This document shows, one piece after another, positions 7,430-15,760 of a stretch of 64,000 nt of DNA. Below the pieces are notes generated by a model that saw nothing but the letters and a program-made list of their open reading frames with translations, ran no database searches and was not told where the DNA came from. Numbering within the stretch: position 1 is the stretch's first letter; each line of letters starts with the position of its first letter. The stretch comes from Flavobacteriales bacterium (GTDB taxonomy: Bacteria; Bacteroidota; Bacteroidia; Flavobacteriales_F; PHOS-HE28): NCBI GenBank assembly GCA_023382455.1, contig JAHDVX010000008.1:62001-126000 (forward strand). The letters are read 5' to 3'. The position numbers and the translations under genes are program-made.

Positions 7430-9226
7430 TCAGGGAGCCCTTCTCTCCCACACCTCCACCCGCAGGTCATCCACCCGCCAAGGTCCGCCATGCTCGTTCC
7501 AGAGGTACACCTTCAGATTGTCCTGTGGCGAGCGGACCTCGGGCGTCAGGTAGTCCATGGCCACGGGGAGCCAGGTGTGGTGCACGCCGGGCGGCACGGC
7601 CCAATTCGCGGTGCGGTACTGATAGGTCTCCCCCTTGTGGTGGAAGGTGGCCACCAGCACGGGCGGAGGCTGCTCCGGCACACTGTCTCCCACCCAAAGC
7701 CGGGCCGATATGCGGAGCCAGGCGTGGTCCTTGCCGGTGAGGGTGGAGAAGGGCACGTCCGGGCCGGGGCTCCAGGGTGCATCGGGGGTAAAGGCGAAAG
7801 TGCTGTCGGGCTGTTCGTCGAATGCGAAGTGGTACGCCTCGCGCAGGGCATAGTGGAGCGTGTCGGTGAACCGTTCCTCCGCGCTGGTGTTGCGTTCCAC
7901 CATCAGCAGGCTGTCCGCCCCCGGCGGTTTGGCCAGGCGCCCGAAGATGGCCCGGTAGTAGGCCCCGGTCACGCGGTCGCGCGGCAGGATTCCGTGGCGC
8001 CATTGCCAGGTCTGGAACAGGTTCAGCAGCACCAATGCGGCAACCGCCACCATGGCCGGCCCGCGCAAGCACTTCCGCTGCCACAGGGCCTGCATGCAAG
8101 TGCCGAGGGGCAGCGCCAGCACCGTGTAGACCGGCACCATGGACCGCGAACTGAAGGAGCCGCCGGCATACCACCAGGTGGTCCATGCCGATGCCACCCA
8201 CAGGTCGGCCAGCAGGAAGAGCACCACGGCCCAAAAGGCTTCGCGCCGCCGTTTCCACAGCAACGGCAGGCCTGCCAAGGCCAAGGCCATCAGCGGGGTG
8301 TAGAGCAGCCAGCCCTTGCGGAAGCTGAAAAGGAAATCGATGATGTGCGGCGGCAGGAAGTCGAAGCCTTCACCGGGGTTCACGTAGGAGTAGAAGATCC
8401 ATTGGCCGGTGACGGCATGCCAGTAGATCAGTTGCGGGGAGGCCGCCACCACAAAAGCCGCGGCAGCCGCCGCCACCTGCCCGGGGTGCGCCCTCAGCAG
8501 GGCCCATTTGCCCCGCCAGCCCCGCCCCCCGCCGGGAAGCCAGAACAGGGGCAGCAGCAGGCACACGCCCTCCGAAGGCCGCACCAGTGTGATCAACCCG
8601 GCCGTGGCGCCCAGCAGCAGCGCCGTGCGCATGCGGGGCACGGCATGCCAGCGGATGGTGGCCCACAGCAGCAGGGCGTAGAGCAGGAAGAGCGGCGTGT
8701 GGGTGAGCAGGGTCCCGTCCCAGGCGGCCAGCTGTAGGAAGTTGGTGCCGAACACGGTGAGCAGGATCACCACGGCCGACCACGCGTCGCTGAAGAAGTG
8801 CAGGAGCACCCGGCGGAACACGAGCAGGCCGAGCAGGGCATAGAGCAGGCAGCCGAATGCCAGGATGTACTGGTAGGGCGGCGAAAGCCCGTCCGCCGGG
8901 AAGCCCAGCAGTGGTGCGGCGGTATGCGCCACCAGGAAGAACGGGGCATACAGCACGGCCATGCCCGCGCTGTACTTGATCACGCGCTTGCCATCGGGGC
9001 CGTCCACCAGCTGGTACAGCGTGGCCGAGGGCTCGTACTGGGCCATCAGCGAGTCCAGCCACGCATGTTCCTCCAACGCGATGTCGTGGTGGATAAAAGT
9101 GGCCGGTAGGTAGAGGTAGTAGCCGAACACATCCCAGCCCAGCACCTGGCGGGGCGGTGCGGAGGTGCGCAACAGCAGCAGGGCGACGCATCCGGCCAGT
9201 ACGGCGAGGAGCGACCGGCGTTGCAT
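7430..9226 (-). CDS. Polytopic membrane protein, GT-C glycosyltransferase-like
   Basis: I do not recognise the exact family. The 598 residues start with a hydrophobic helix, followed by an extracytoplasmic-looking loop with GWDVFGYYLYLPATF. An acidic residue followed by YY in the first loop is the layout of GT-C enzymes (PMT/ArnT-like) that use lipid-linked sugars. About ten further transmembrane segments run to residue 420. The last 160 residues are a soluble beta-rich domain. It stands alone with its own promoter box, between nuoA and a small conserved membrane protein. A role in glycosylating surface or secreted proteins is plausible but is inference only. Confidence 0.6.
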   Translation of the reverse strand: MQRRSLLAVLAGCVALLLLRTSAPPRQVLGWDVFGYYLYLPATFIHHDIALEEHAWLDSLMAQYEPSATLYQLVDGPDGKRVIKYSAGMAVLYAPFFLVAHTAAPLLGFPADGLSPPYQYILAFGCLLYALLGLLVFRRVLLHFFSDAWSAVVILLTVFGTNFLQLAAWDGTLLTHTPLFLLYALLLWATIRWHAVPRMRTALLLGATAGLITLVRPSEGVCLLLPLFWLPGGGRGWRGKWALLRAHPGQVAAAAAAFVVAASPQLIYWHAVTGQWIFYSYVNPGEGFDFLPPHIIDFLFSFRKGWLLYTPLMALALAGLPLLWKRRREAFWAVVLFLLADLWVASAWTTWWYAGGSFSSRSMVPVYTVLALPLGTCMQALWQRKCLRGPAMVAVAALVLLNLFQTWQWRHGILPRDRVTGAYYRAIFGRLAKPPGADSLLMVERNTSAEERFTDTLHYALREAYHFAFDEQPDSTFAFTPDAPWSPGPDVPFSTLTGKDHAWLRISARLWVGDSVPEQPPPVLVATFHHKGETYQYRTANWAVPPGVHHTWLPVAMDYLTPEVRSPQDNLKVYLWNEHGGPWRVDDLRVEVWERRAP

Positions 9227-9230
9227 GCGG

Positions 9231-9237
9231 CAAGATA
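9231..9237 (-). promoter_or_regulatory. -7 box, 4 bases before start of the GT-C-like gene
   Basis: Read on minus, TATCTTG followed by CCGC and the ATG at 9226. This is a TAnnTT(T)G-type element placed so close that the transcript would have almost no leader. Confidence 0.45.
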
Positions 9238-9256
9238 CGTGCGACCGCCGGGGTCG

Positions 9257-9628
9257 TCAGTGTTCCACCTTCTCGGCGGAGATGATGCTGTCCACCACGT
9301 ACCGGGTGTGCCCGCGCCAAGGCAGCGCACCGAGGTACTCCTTGTAATGCAGGGTGAACTGGTCACCGCTGCGGGCCATCATCTCTTCCGCGATCCGCTT
9401 GTCCGCCACGGAGAACTCGAACTCGTAGGAGTTCAGCGAGGCGCCCTGCGCCCGGATGCCGCTCTGGATCAGCTTCCCCTCGTACGTCTTGAAGAGGATG
9501 CCCTTGTAGACCACGTAATTAAGCTGGCCGGATTTGGCTCCTTCACCGAACACCCAGTAGTAGCGCACCCATCCGGCTATCAGCAGCAGGAGGAAAAGCA
9601 CGATCAGGATGTTGCGCAGGATCTTCAT
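9257..9628 (-). CDS. Conserved small membrane-anchored protein of Bacteroidota
   Basis: This 123-residue protein has one N-terminal transmembrane segment (ILIVLFLLLLIAGW) and a soluble remainder with YVVYKGILFKTYEGKL, EFEFSV and LHYKEYLGALPWRGHT. These segments match a family found across Bacteroidota that is often mislabelled 6-phosphogluconate dehydrogenase. No dehydrogenase motif is present. The start MKILRN at 9628 is chosen because the helix follows it directly. The function is unknown. It lies 30 bases after accC and may be read through from the accBC transcript. Confidence 0.75.
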   Translation of the reverse strand: MKILRNILIVLFLLLLIAGWVRYYWVFGEGAKSGQLNYVVYKGILFKTYEGKLIQSGIRAQGASLNSYEFEFSVADKRIAEEMMARSGDQFTLHYKEYLGALPWRGHTRYVVDSIISAEKVEH

Positions 9629-9658
9629 GGGCCAGTGGCACACCCGGGCGTGGACCGG

Positions 9659-11002
9659 TCAGGGTTTTTCCGGTTGGAAGTCCTCCAGGAACTTGGTGGT
9701 GAAATCGCCCGCCCGGAACTTCTCGTTCTGCAGCAGTTGCAGGTGGAAGGGGATGGTGGTGTGCACACCCTCGATCACGTACTCGCTCAGGGCGCGTTCC
9801 ATCTTGGCCAAGGCCTCCTCACGGGTCTGCGCGCTCACGATCAGCTTGCCGATCATGCTGTCGTAGTTGGGCGGTATGGTGTAGCCGGCATAGGCATGGG
9901 TATCAATGCGCACGCCGTGCCCGCCGGGGCTGTGGTAGCTGGTGATCCTGCCCGGGTTGGGCCGGAACTCGTGGAAGGGGTCCTCGGCATTGATCCGGCA
10001 CTGTATGCTGTGCCGCACCGGCTCGTAGTTAAGCCCGCTGATGGGGATGCCCGCCGCGATCTTGATCTGCTCGCGCACCAGGTCGAAGTCGATCACCTCC
10101 TCGGTGATGGTGTGCTCCACCTGGATCCGGGTGTTCATCTCCATGAAGTAGAAGTTCCGGTCCTTGTCCACCAGGAACTCCACGGTGCCCACGCCTTCGT
10201 AATTCACGCTGGCCGCGGCCTTGATCGCGGCCTCGCCCATCTTCTTGCGCAGCGCCTTGGTCATGAAGGGGCTGGGGGTCTCCTCCAGCAGCTTCTGGTG
10301 GCGGCGCTGGATGCTGCAGTCGCGCTCGCTCATGTGGCAGAAGGTGCCGTACTGGTCACCGGCGATCTGGATCTCGATGTGGCGGGGCTCCAGCACGTAC
10401 TTCTCCATGTACATGCCCGGGTTGCCGAAGGCGGCGCCCGCTTCCTGGCTCGCGGTCTCGAAGGCATGGTCGAACTCCTCCTCCTTCCACACCAGGCGCA
10501 TGCCTTTGCCACCCCCGCCGGCCGTGGCCTTCAAGATCACGGGGTAGCCGATACGCTTGGCCTCCTTCTTGGCCAGGGCCACATCGGTGATCAGGCCTTC
10601 GGAGCCGGGCACCACGGGCACGCCTGCGGCGATCATGGTGGCCTTGGCCGTGGCCTTGTCGCCCATGGCCTCGATCTGCTCGGGCAGGGCGCCGATGAAC
10701 TTGATGTTGTGCTCCTGGCAGATGCGGCTGAACTTGGCGTTCTCGCTCAGGAAGCCGTAGCCGGGATGGATGGCGTCCGCGTTGGTGATCTCCGCCGCCG
10801 CGATGATGCGGCTCATGTTCAGGTAGCTCTCCTTGCTGGGGGGCGGCCCGATGCAGACGGCCTCGTCGGCGAAGCGCACAGGCAGGCTGTCGCGATCGGC
10901 CGTGCTGTACACGGCCACCGTCTTGATGCCCATTTCGCGGGCGGTGCGGATCACGCGCAGGGCGATCTCGCCGCGGTTGGCTATGAGGATCTTCTTGAAC
11001 AT
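9659..11002 (-). CDS. accC: Biotin carboxylase subunit of acetyl-CoA carboxylase
   Basis: This enzyme carboxylates the biotin on AccB using ATP and bicarbonate, in the first committed step of fatty-acid synthesis. The 447-residue ATP-grasp protein shows [20 protein letters not shown] at the N-terminus, the ATP-binding loop [10 protein letters not shown] near residue 165, and [15 protein letters not shown] near residue 290. It is the last gene of the yceD-rpmF-plsX-fabH-accB-accC block. The 109-base gap from accB contains a 14-base inverted repeat. Confidence 0.97.
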   Translation of the reverse strand: MFKKILIANRGEIALRVIRTAREMGIKTVAVYSTADRDSLPVRFADEAVCIGPPPSKESYLNMSRIIAAAEITNADAIHPGYGFLSENAKFSRICQEHNIKFIGALPEQIEAMGDKATAKATMIAAGVPVVPGSEGLITDVALAKKEAKRIGYPVILKATAGGGGKGMRLVWKEEEFDHAFETASQEAGAAFGNPGMYMEKYVLEPRHIEIQIAGDQYGTFCHMSERDCSIQRRHQKLLEETPSPFMTKALRKKMGEAAIKAAASVNYEGVGTVEFLVDKDRNFYFMEMNTRIQVEHTITEEVIDFDLVREQIKIAAGIPISGLNYEPVRHSIQCRINAEDPFHEFRPNPGRITSYHSPGGHGVRIDTHAYAGYTIPPNYDSMIGKLIVSAQTREEALAKMERALSEYVIEGVHTTIPFHLQLLQNEKFRAGDFTTKFLEDFQPEKP

Positions 11003-11016
11003 GTGGGGAAGGGATT

Positions 11017-11104
11017 AACCGCAACGGCGCCACGGGCAACACGAGGGGAACTGAGCACGGATCGTGACCTGCATTTCCGTTGCGGCCATTGCGCCGTTGC
11101 GGTT
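11017..11104. promoter_or_regulatory. 14-base perfect inverted repeat between accB and accC
   Basis: AACCGCAACGGCGC at 11017-11030 is matched exactly by its reverse complement at 11091-11104, with 60 bases between. The right arm also carries a direct repeat of CCGTTGCGG (11077-11085 and 11094-11102), so two alternative hairpins can form with the left arm. The position in the accB-accC leader suggests an attenuator or an RNA-processing site that sets the AccB:AccC ratio. That role is inference. Confidence 0.6.
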
Positions 11105-11111
11105 CAAAGAA

Positions 11112-11606
11112 CTACGAAGGATCGACCAGGAACAACGGCTGGTCGTATTCCACCGGCTTGGCATCGTCCACCAGCACCTTCACGATCTTTCCGCTCACCT
11201 CGCTCTCGATCTCGTTGAAGAGCTTCATGGCCTCGATGATGCAGATGGTCTTTCCCGGCTTGATCTCGTCGCCCACGTTCACGAACACCGGTTTGCCCGG
11301 GCCTGCAGCGCGGTAGAAAGTGCCGATCATCGGGGATTTGATGGTGACATACTTGGCATCGGCGGCGGGGGCCGGAGCGGGTGCCGAAGGGGCGGCAGGT
11401 GCCGGGGCGGCGGCGGGCAGGGCTGCTGCCGGTGCCGGCGGTGGGGGTGCGTAGGCGGGTTGCGCGATCACGTGCACGGCCTGCTCCTTCTCCTTCTTCG
11501 CCGCCGTCTTTATGGTGATCTTGAAGTCCTTCTGCTCGATCTCCACCTCGCTCACGCCGCTCTTGGCGACGAACTTGATCAGGTCCTGGATCTGGTTGAT
11601 GTTCAT
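11112..11606 (-). CDS. accB: Biotin carboxyl carrier protein of acetyl-CoA carboxylase
   Basis: This protein carries the biotin that shuttles carboxyl groups between AccC and the carboxyltransferase. The N-terminal recognition region MNINQIQDLIKFVAKSG is followed by an Ala/Pro-rich flexible linker (about residues 55-90). The biotinyl domain ends with IIEAMKLFNEIES, in which the lysine of AMK is biotinylated. There are 164 residues from this start. An ATG nine bases upstream (11615) is equally possible. Confidence 0.95.
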   Translation of the reverse strand: MNINQIQDLIKFVAKSGVSEVEIEQKDFKITIKTAAKKEKEQAVHVIAQPAYAPPPPAPAAALPAAAPAPAAPSAPAPAPAADAKYVTIKSPMIGTFYRAAGPGKPVFVNVGDEIKPGKTICIIEAMKLFNEIESEVSGKIVKVLVDDAKPVEYDQPLFLVDPS

Positions 11607-11664
11607 GGCTTCCATGGGATAGGTTGGGGCCCGCGGGGAGGGCCAAGGTAGAAAAGACGGCGGT

Positions 11665-12657
11665 TCACGAACCGTACGCCCACTTCAAATAGATGGCCCC
11701 CCAGGTGAACCCGCCGCCGAAGGCGGAGAGGATCAGGTTGTCCCCCTTCTTCAGGCGGCTTTCCCATTCCCACAGGCACAGGGGCAATGTTCCGGAGGTG
11801 GTGTTGCCGTATTTGTGGATGTTGAGCATCACCTTGCTGTCGTCCAGGCCCATGCGGTGGGCGGTGGCATCGATGATGCGCTTGTTGGCCTGGTGCGGCA
11901 CCAGCCAGGCCACGTCATCGCTGGTGAGGTGGTTGCGCTCCATGATCTCGGCGCTCACGTCGGCCATGTTGGTCACGGCGAACTTGAACACGGCCTTGCC
12001 CTCCTGGTACACGAAGTGCTCACGGGCCTCCACGGTCTCCTTGGTGGCCGGCCGGCGCGAACCGCCCGCCTTCTGGTGCAGGTACTGGCAGCCGCTGCCA
12101 TCCGAACGCAGGATGCTGTCAACCACGCCCAGGCCCTCGTTGTTGGGTTCCAGCAGCACGGCCCCGGCCCCGTCGCCGAAGATGATGCAGGTGGCGCGGT
12201 CGGTGTAGTCGATGATGCTGCTCATCTTGTCGCAGCCCACCACCACCACCTTCTTGCAGCGGCCGGTCTCGATGAACTGTGAGCCGGTGGTCAGCCCGTA
12301 CAGGAAGCCCGAGCAGGCGGCGTTGATGTCGAAGCCCCAGGCGTTGCGGGCCCCCACCTTGTCACACACGATGTTGGCCGTTGCCGGGAACTGCATGTCG
12401 GGGGTCACCGTGCAGCAGATCAGCAGGTCGATCTCCATGGGGTCGATGCCCCGCTTGGCGCAAAGGCCCTTGACGGCCTCCGCGGCCATCACGCTCACGC
12501 CCTGATCCTTGCCCTTGAGGATGCGCCGCTCCTTGATGCCGGTACGCTCGGTGATCCAGGCATCGTTGGTGTCCACCATCGTCTCCAGGATGGCGTTGGT
12601 GAGCACGAATTCCGGCAAATGGCCCTGCACGGCGGTGATGGCGGCTGTGGTCTTCAT
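11665..12657 (-). CDS. fabH: Beta-ketoacyl-ACP synthase III
   Basis: This enzyme condenses acetyl-CoA with malonyl-ACP to start fatty-acid chains. The catalytic triad is visible: the cysteine in [11 protein letters not shown], the histidine in VPHQANKRI and the asparagine in KYGNTTSGT. The start [10 protein letters not shown] at 12657 gives 330 residues, the usual length. A longer frame to 12732 runs into the end of plsX and is not needed. Gene order with plsX upstream and accBC downstream is the usual Bacteroidota arrangement. Confidence 0.97.
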   Translation of the reverse strand: MKTTAAITAVQGHLPEFVLTNAILETMVDTNDAWITERTGIKERRILKGKDQGVSVMAAEAVKGLCAKRGIDPMEIDLLICCTVTPDMQFPATANIVCDKVGARNAWGFDINAACSGFLYGLTTGSQFIETGRCKKVVVVGCDKMSSIIDYTDRATCIIFGDGAGAVLLEPNNEGLGVVDSILRSDGSGCQYLHQKAGGSRRPATKETVEAREHFVYQEGKAVFKFAVTNMADVSAEIMERNHLTSDDVAWLVPHQANKRIIDATAHRMGLDDSKVMLNIHKYGNTTSGTLPLCLWEWESRLKKGDNLILSAFGGGFTWGAIYLKWAYGS

Positions 12658-12703
12658 GTATCGTGGGCCTTGGTGGCCCGGCTTGGAAGGGGGTGCAAGT
12701 TGA

Positions 12704-13642
12704 TCACTGGAACGCTTCGTGGATACGTGCATGCAACTTGCTTTCCACCACCTTGCGGGTGAAAAGCAGCATGTTCTTCACGGTATTCACGTTGCTGATG
12801 CCGTGGCCGATGATCACGGAGCCGTCCACGCCGAGCACCGGGGTGCCGCCATAGTTCTCGTAGTCGAACCGGTCCAGGAAGGCATCGTTCACGCCGCGCG
12901 CCTTCACCAGGCTGTGGAAGCCCTCGAGGGCCTTGAGCACCACGTTGCCGGTGAACCCGTCGCAGACCACCACGTCGGCCTTGTCCTGGAACAGGTCCCG
13001 GCCTTCCACGTTGCCGATGAAGTGGAACCGGTCCGTGCCCTTCATCAGGCCATGTGCGGCCAGGGTGAGGGCGTTCCCTTTCTTCTCCTCCTCGCCGATG
13101 CTCAACAGGGCCACCTTGGGCTTGGCGATATTGTACACGTGCTGGGCGAAGAGCGAGCCCAGCAGGCCGAACTGGAAGAGCATCTCGGGCTTGCAGTCGG
13201 CGTTGGCGCCCACATCCACCATCAGGCCGAAGCTGCCGTCCGCTTTCGGCAGGATGCTGGTGATGCACGGCCGCAGCACGCCCGGCGAGGGCTTCATCAC
13301 CATCACGCTGCCCACCAGCATGGCCCCGGTGTTGCCGGTGCTGGCGAAGGCATCGATCTGGCCCGCCTTCAGCAACTTGAAGCCCAGGGCGATGCTGCTT
13401 TCCGGTTTGGAGACCAGCGCCTTGGAGGCATGGTCGCCCATGGTGATATCGTCCTTGCTGGGCACGATATCAAACCGGGACAGGTCGGCCCGCTCCTGCT
13501 GGAGGGCCTCCACGATGGTGGGCTCGTGGCCGATCAAGACCAAGCGTACCGCCTCCGGCAGCTCCTTGGCTGCCAGGACGCTAGCACGGGCGGGCACCAG
13601 CGGACCGTGGTCGCTGCCCATGATGTCCACTCCTATCCTCAT
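12704..13642 (-). CDS. plsX: Phosphate acyltransferase PlsX
   Basis: This enzyme converts acyl-ACP to acyl-phosphate, the donor for glycerol-3-phosphate acylation in phospholipid synthesis. The family opening [13 protein letters not shown] is present, as are [12 protein letters not shown] and [12 protein letters not shown]. Its 312 residues are within the normal range. It lies between rpmF (30-base gap) and fabH (46-base gap) in the lipid-synthesis block. Confidence 0.96.
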   Translation of the reverse strand: MRIGVDIMGSDHGPLVPARASVLAAKELPEAVRLVLIGHEPTIVEALQQERADLSRFDIVPSKDDITMGDHASKALVSKPESSIALGFKLLKAGQIDAFASTGNTGAMLVGSVMVMKPSPGVLRPCITSILPKADGSFGLMVDVGANADCKPEMLFQFGLLGSLFAQHVYNIAKPKVALLSIGEEEKKGNALTLAAHGLMKGTDRFHFIGNVEGRDLFQDKADVVVCDGFTGNVVLKALEGFHSLVKARGVNDAFLDRFDYENYGGTPVLGVDGSVIIGHGISNVNTVKNMLLFTRKVVESKLHARIHEAFQ

Positions 13643-13672
13643 GCGAGGTTGCGGGGACGCCAGGGTGCGATG

Positions 13673-13864
13673 TTATTCCTGGGTGGCCTTGGTGCTCAGC
13701 ACCTTGCCGCGGTACATCAGGTCGTCGCCCACTTTGTAGGCCCGGTGGCGCTGGTGGAGCTCACCGGTGGTGCTGCACGTGCTCAGCGTGGCGGTGCCGG
13801 CGGCTTGGTGCGTGCGGCGCTTGGCCGTACGGGTCTTCGAGAATCGACGTTTTGGATTTGGCAT
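13673..13864 (-). CDS. rpmF: Ribosomal protein L32, zinc-free (C-minus) form
   Basis: The basic N-terminus MPNPKRRFSKTRTAKRRTH is typical of L32, and the gene sits between yceD and plsX as usual. The protein has 63 residues. The zinc ribbon is degenerate: where two CxxC pairs are normally found, this protein has a single cysteine (TLSTCSTTGE) and then HRAYKVGDDLMYRGK. It therefore probably does not bind zinc. A zinc-binding paralogue may exist elsewhere, or this may be the only L32. Confidence 0.93.
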   Translation of the reverse strand: MPNPKRRFSKTRTAKRRTHQAAGTATLSTCSTTGELHQRHRAYKVGDDLMYRGKVLSTKATQE

Positions 13865-13885
13865 GGTTCACGGAATGGAAGCGGC

Positions 13886-14395
13886 TCAAGCGCTCTTGTT
13901 CTTCAGGTTTTCAAGTGCCGCCCAGCGCGGGTCGGGCTGATGGTGCACCGCCACCTTCTCCAGCGCCTCGGTCACGGCCGGGTCGCATTGCCCGGCGGGG
14001 TGCACGTGGCGGATGGGCAGGTGCAGGCTGATGCACTCGAAGATGTAATGCGTCAGGTTGATCTCGTTCGTGCTCGGGTCCAGGCTCACCAGTTCATCCT
14101 CGTCGCTCTCGTCCTCGCCCGTCAGCTTGAAGATCTGGCGCTGGTCCCCATTGATCGCCTGCTGCATGGGGGCGTTGCAATGGTCGCACAGCATGTCGAC
14201 ATGGCCCTCCACATGGATCAGCGCCACGATCAGGTGGTTGGTCTTCTCCAGGGTAACGTCCACCTCGGCCTCGCCCCCCAGGAACTCCTCCACCCCGCAG
14301 CGCCCGAAAAACGCCGGGCCCAGCGGGAACTGGTAACGGTGTGAACCGTCCTTTAGGCCGCCGATGGCGATGGTATGTTCAGGCAGGGCTTCCAT
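13886..14395 (-). CDS. yceD: DUF177 / YceD family protein
   Basis: This is a conserved bacterial protein of the YceD (DUF177) family that is linked to rpmF and to 23S rRNA metabolism. The 169 residues contain the family core with LCDHCNAPMQQAI near residue 70 and an acidic stretch, GEDESDEDELVSLDP, near residue 95. The start MEALPEHTI at 14395 is preferred over an upstream in-frame ATG because the promoter -7 box lies between the two. It is the first gene of the fatty-acid/phospholipid block and overlaps no other gene. Confidence 0.9.
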   Translation of the reverse strand: MEALPEHTIAIGGLKDGSHRYQFPLGPAFFGRCGVEEFLGGEAEVDVTLEKTNHLIVALIHVEGHVDMLCDHCNAPMQQAINGDQRQIFKLTGEDESDEDELVSLDPSTNEINLTHYIFECISLHLPIRHVHPAGQCDPAVTEALEKVAVHHQPDPRWAALENLKNKSA

Positions 14396-14404
14396 TGAGG
14401 AAGG

Positions 14405-14425
14405 GGTCCTTTTCCGGAAAGGACC
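14405..14425. promoter_or_regulatory. Palindrome at the yceD transcription start
   Basis: GGTCCTTT (14405-14412) and AAAGGACC (14418-14425) form a perfect 8-base inverted repeat around TCCGG, with the 10-base palindrome TTTCCGGAAA nested in it. It starts about where transcription from the adjacent -7 box should begin. It is a good candidate operator for a lipid-synthesis regulator, or a 5' hairpin in the mRNA. Confidence 0.6.
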
Positions 14426-14427
14426 GG

Positions 14428-14460
14428 CAAATGTAAGGAGATCGGGGGTTCGCCCGGCAA
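14428..14460 (-). promoter_or_regulatory. Promoter for yceD-rpmF-plsX-fabH-accBC
   Basis: On minus, TACATTTG (14435-14428) matches TAnnTTTG exactly, with TTG (14460-14458) 22 bases upstream. The leader to yceD is about 25-30 bases and contains the palindrome. Confidence 0.7.
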
Positions 14461-14549
14461 CAACACGATGCACAGGTTCCTCGGGGACCTTAGACCAAGC
14501 GGCCTGGCAGGCCCGCCCTCAACCACAGCCTTGGATTATTGACTTAACT

Positions 14550-14576
14550 ACAACGTATTGATGATCAACGCGTTGT
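14550..14576. other. 27-base imperfect palindrome in an AT-rich island
   Basis: The outer arms ACAACG and CGTTGT and inner arms TTGAT and ATCAA are symmetric around a central base, with only a two-base step (TA versus CG) breaking each arm. It sits in an AT-rich patch (14530-14595) inside GC-rich DNA, followed on plus by TATCTTTTTT. It lies 90 bases past the pdxA stop and 115 bases upstream of the yceD promoter. It could be a terminator or a protein-binding site. Apart from this, the 14436-14665 interval shows nothing gene-like. Confidence 0.5.
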
Positions 14577-14665
14577 TATCTTTTTTCCATGACCCGAGCC
14601 ACTGCCGAGCTGCACGCCACAACCGGTGATCCATCCGCTTCCGCCAACGGAGCCGGTAACCGGGT

Positions 14666-15754
14666 TCACTTCTCCTTCCCCTCCTTCCTCTCCTTCCCCT
14701 CCTTCTCCCGCTTCTGCGGCTGGAGGGGGTTGGCCGTCATCTCCTTGTAGGCCTCGCGGTGCTTCAGGATGTCGCAGGCGAGCCATACGGCGTGGCGGAA
14801 GCTGCCCTCGTCGGCTACACCCTTGCCGGCGATGTCATATGCCGTACCGTGGTCCGGGCTGGTGCGCACCACGGGCAGGCCGGCCGTATAGTTCACGCCA
14901 TGGCCGAAGTTGAGGGCCTTGAAGGGGGCCAGGCCTTGGTCGTGGTACATGGCCAGCACCCCGTCGAAATGCTTGTAGATGCCGTTGCCGAAGAAGCCGT
15001 CGGCCGGGTAAGGCCCCAGGGCGATGATCCCCTCGTCGTTCAGTTTGCGCACGGCAGGCAGGATGCGTTCCTTGTCCTCGGTACCCAAAGTGCCCCCGTC
15101 GCCGGCGTGGGGGTTGAGCCCGAGGATGGCGATCTTGGGGCCTTCGAGGCCGAAGTCGCGCTCCAGGCTCTGGCGCAGGATACGGGCCTTGGCCACGATG
15201 CGTTCGGTGGTGATGGCGGCCGCCACGTCCTTCAGGGGTATGTGGCCGGTGACGGTGCCCACGCGCAGGCCGTCGCCCACCAGCAGCATCAGCACCTCGG
15301 TATCACCACCGGCCATATGGGCCAGGAATTCCGTGTGGCCGGGAAAGGCGAAACCCGCCTGCTCCATGCTGTGCTTGTCGATGGGGGCGGTGACCAGCAC
15401 GTCCACCTTTCCGGTGGCGAGGTCGGCGGCGGCGGCCTCCAGGCTGCGGATGGCGAAGCTTGCGGCCGGGCCCGACGGTGTGCCGGGCGTGATGGGGGCA
15501 TCATCGGTCCAGGTGTGCACCACGTTCAGCTTCCTGGGCAGGGCCTCCGAGGCATCGGCAATGCCGTTGATCGGCATCTGCTCCGCGCCGGGCACGAACT
15601 TCCGGTGGAAGCTCACGGCCTTCGCCCCGCAATAGAGCACCGGGGTGAGGTCCTGCAACATGCGCGGGTCCTCGAAGGTCTTCAGCACCACTTCCAGGCC
15701 GATGCCATTGAGGTCGCCGCAACTGATGCCCACGCGGGGTGGTCCTTCTTTCAT
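14666..15754 (-). CDS. pdxA: 4-hydroxythreonine-4-phosphate dehydrogenase
   Basis: This enzyme acts in the DXP-dependent pyridoxal-phosphate pathway, oxidising 4-phosphohydroxy-threonine. Family signatures are GISCGDLNGIGLEV at the N-terminus, GHTEFLA near residue 135 and SPDHGTAYDIAGKG near residue 310 (metal-binding histidines). The 362 residues include an unusual C-terminal tail of about 13 residues, almost all Lys, Glu, Arg and Gly, encoded by an internally repeated polypurine tract. It follows the aminopeptidase gene by 6 bases and is probably co-transcribed with it. Confidence 0.96.
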   Translation of the reverse strand: MKEGPPRVGISCGDLNGIGLEVVLKTFEDPRMLQDLTPVLYCGAKAVSFHRKFVPGAEQMPINGIADASEALPRKLNVVHTWTDDAPITPGTPSGPAASFAIRSLEAAAADLATGKVDVLVTAPIDKHSMEQAGFAFPGHTEFLAHMAGGDTEVLMLLVGDGLRVGTVTGHIPLKDVAAAITTERIVAKARILRQSLERDFGLEGPKIAILGLNPHAGDGGTLGTEDKERILPAVRKLNDEGIIALGPYPADGFFGNGIYKHFDGVLAMYHDQGLAPFKALNFGHGVNYTAGLPVVRTSPDHGTAYDIAGKGVADEGSFRHAVWLACDILKHREAYKEMTANPLQPQKREKEGKERKEGKEK

Positions 15755-15760
15755 TCGGGT

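Noticed and set aside
9257-9628. 6-phosphogluconate dehydrogenase
   Set aside because: Relatives often carry this label, but the protein has 123 residues, one transmembrane helix and no nucleotide-binding or dehydrogenase motif.
14364-14561. 65-residue plus-strand frame between yceD and pdxA
   Set aside because: It overlaps the yceD promoter, its palindrome and part of the AT-rich dyad, and has no protein-like features.
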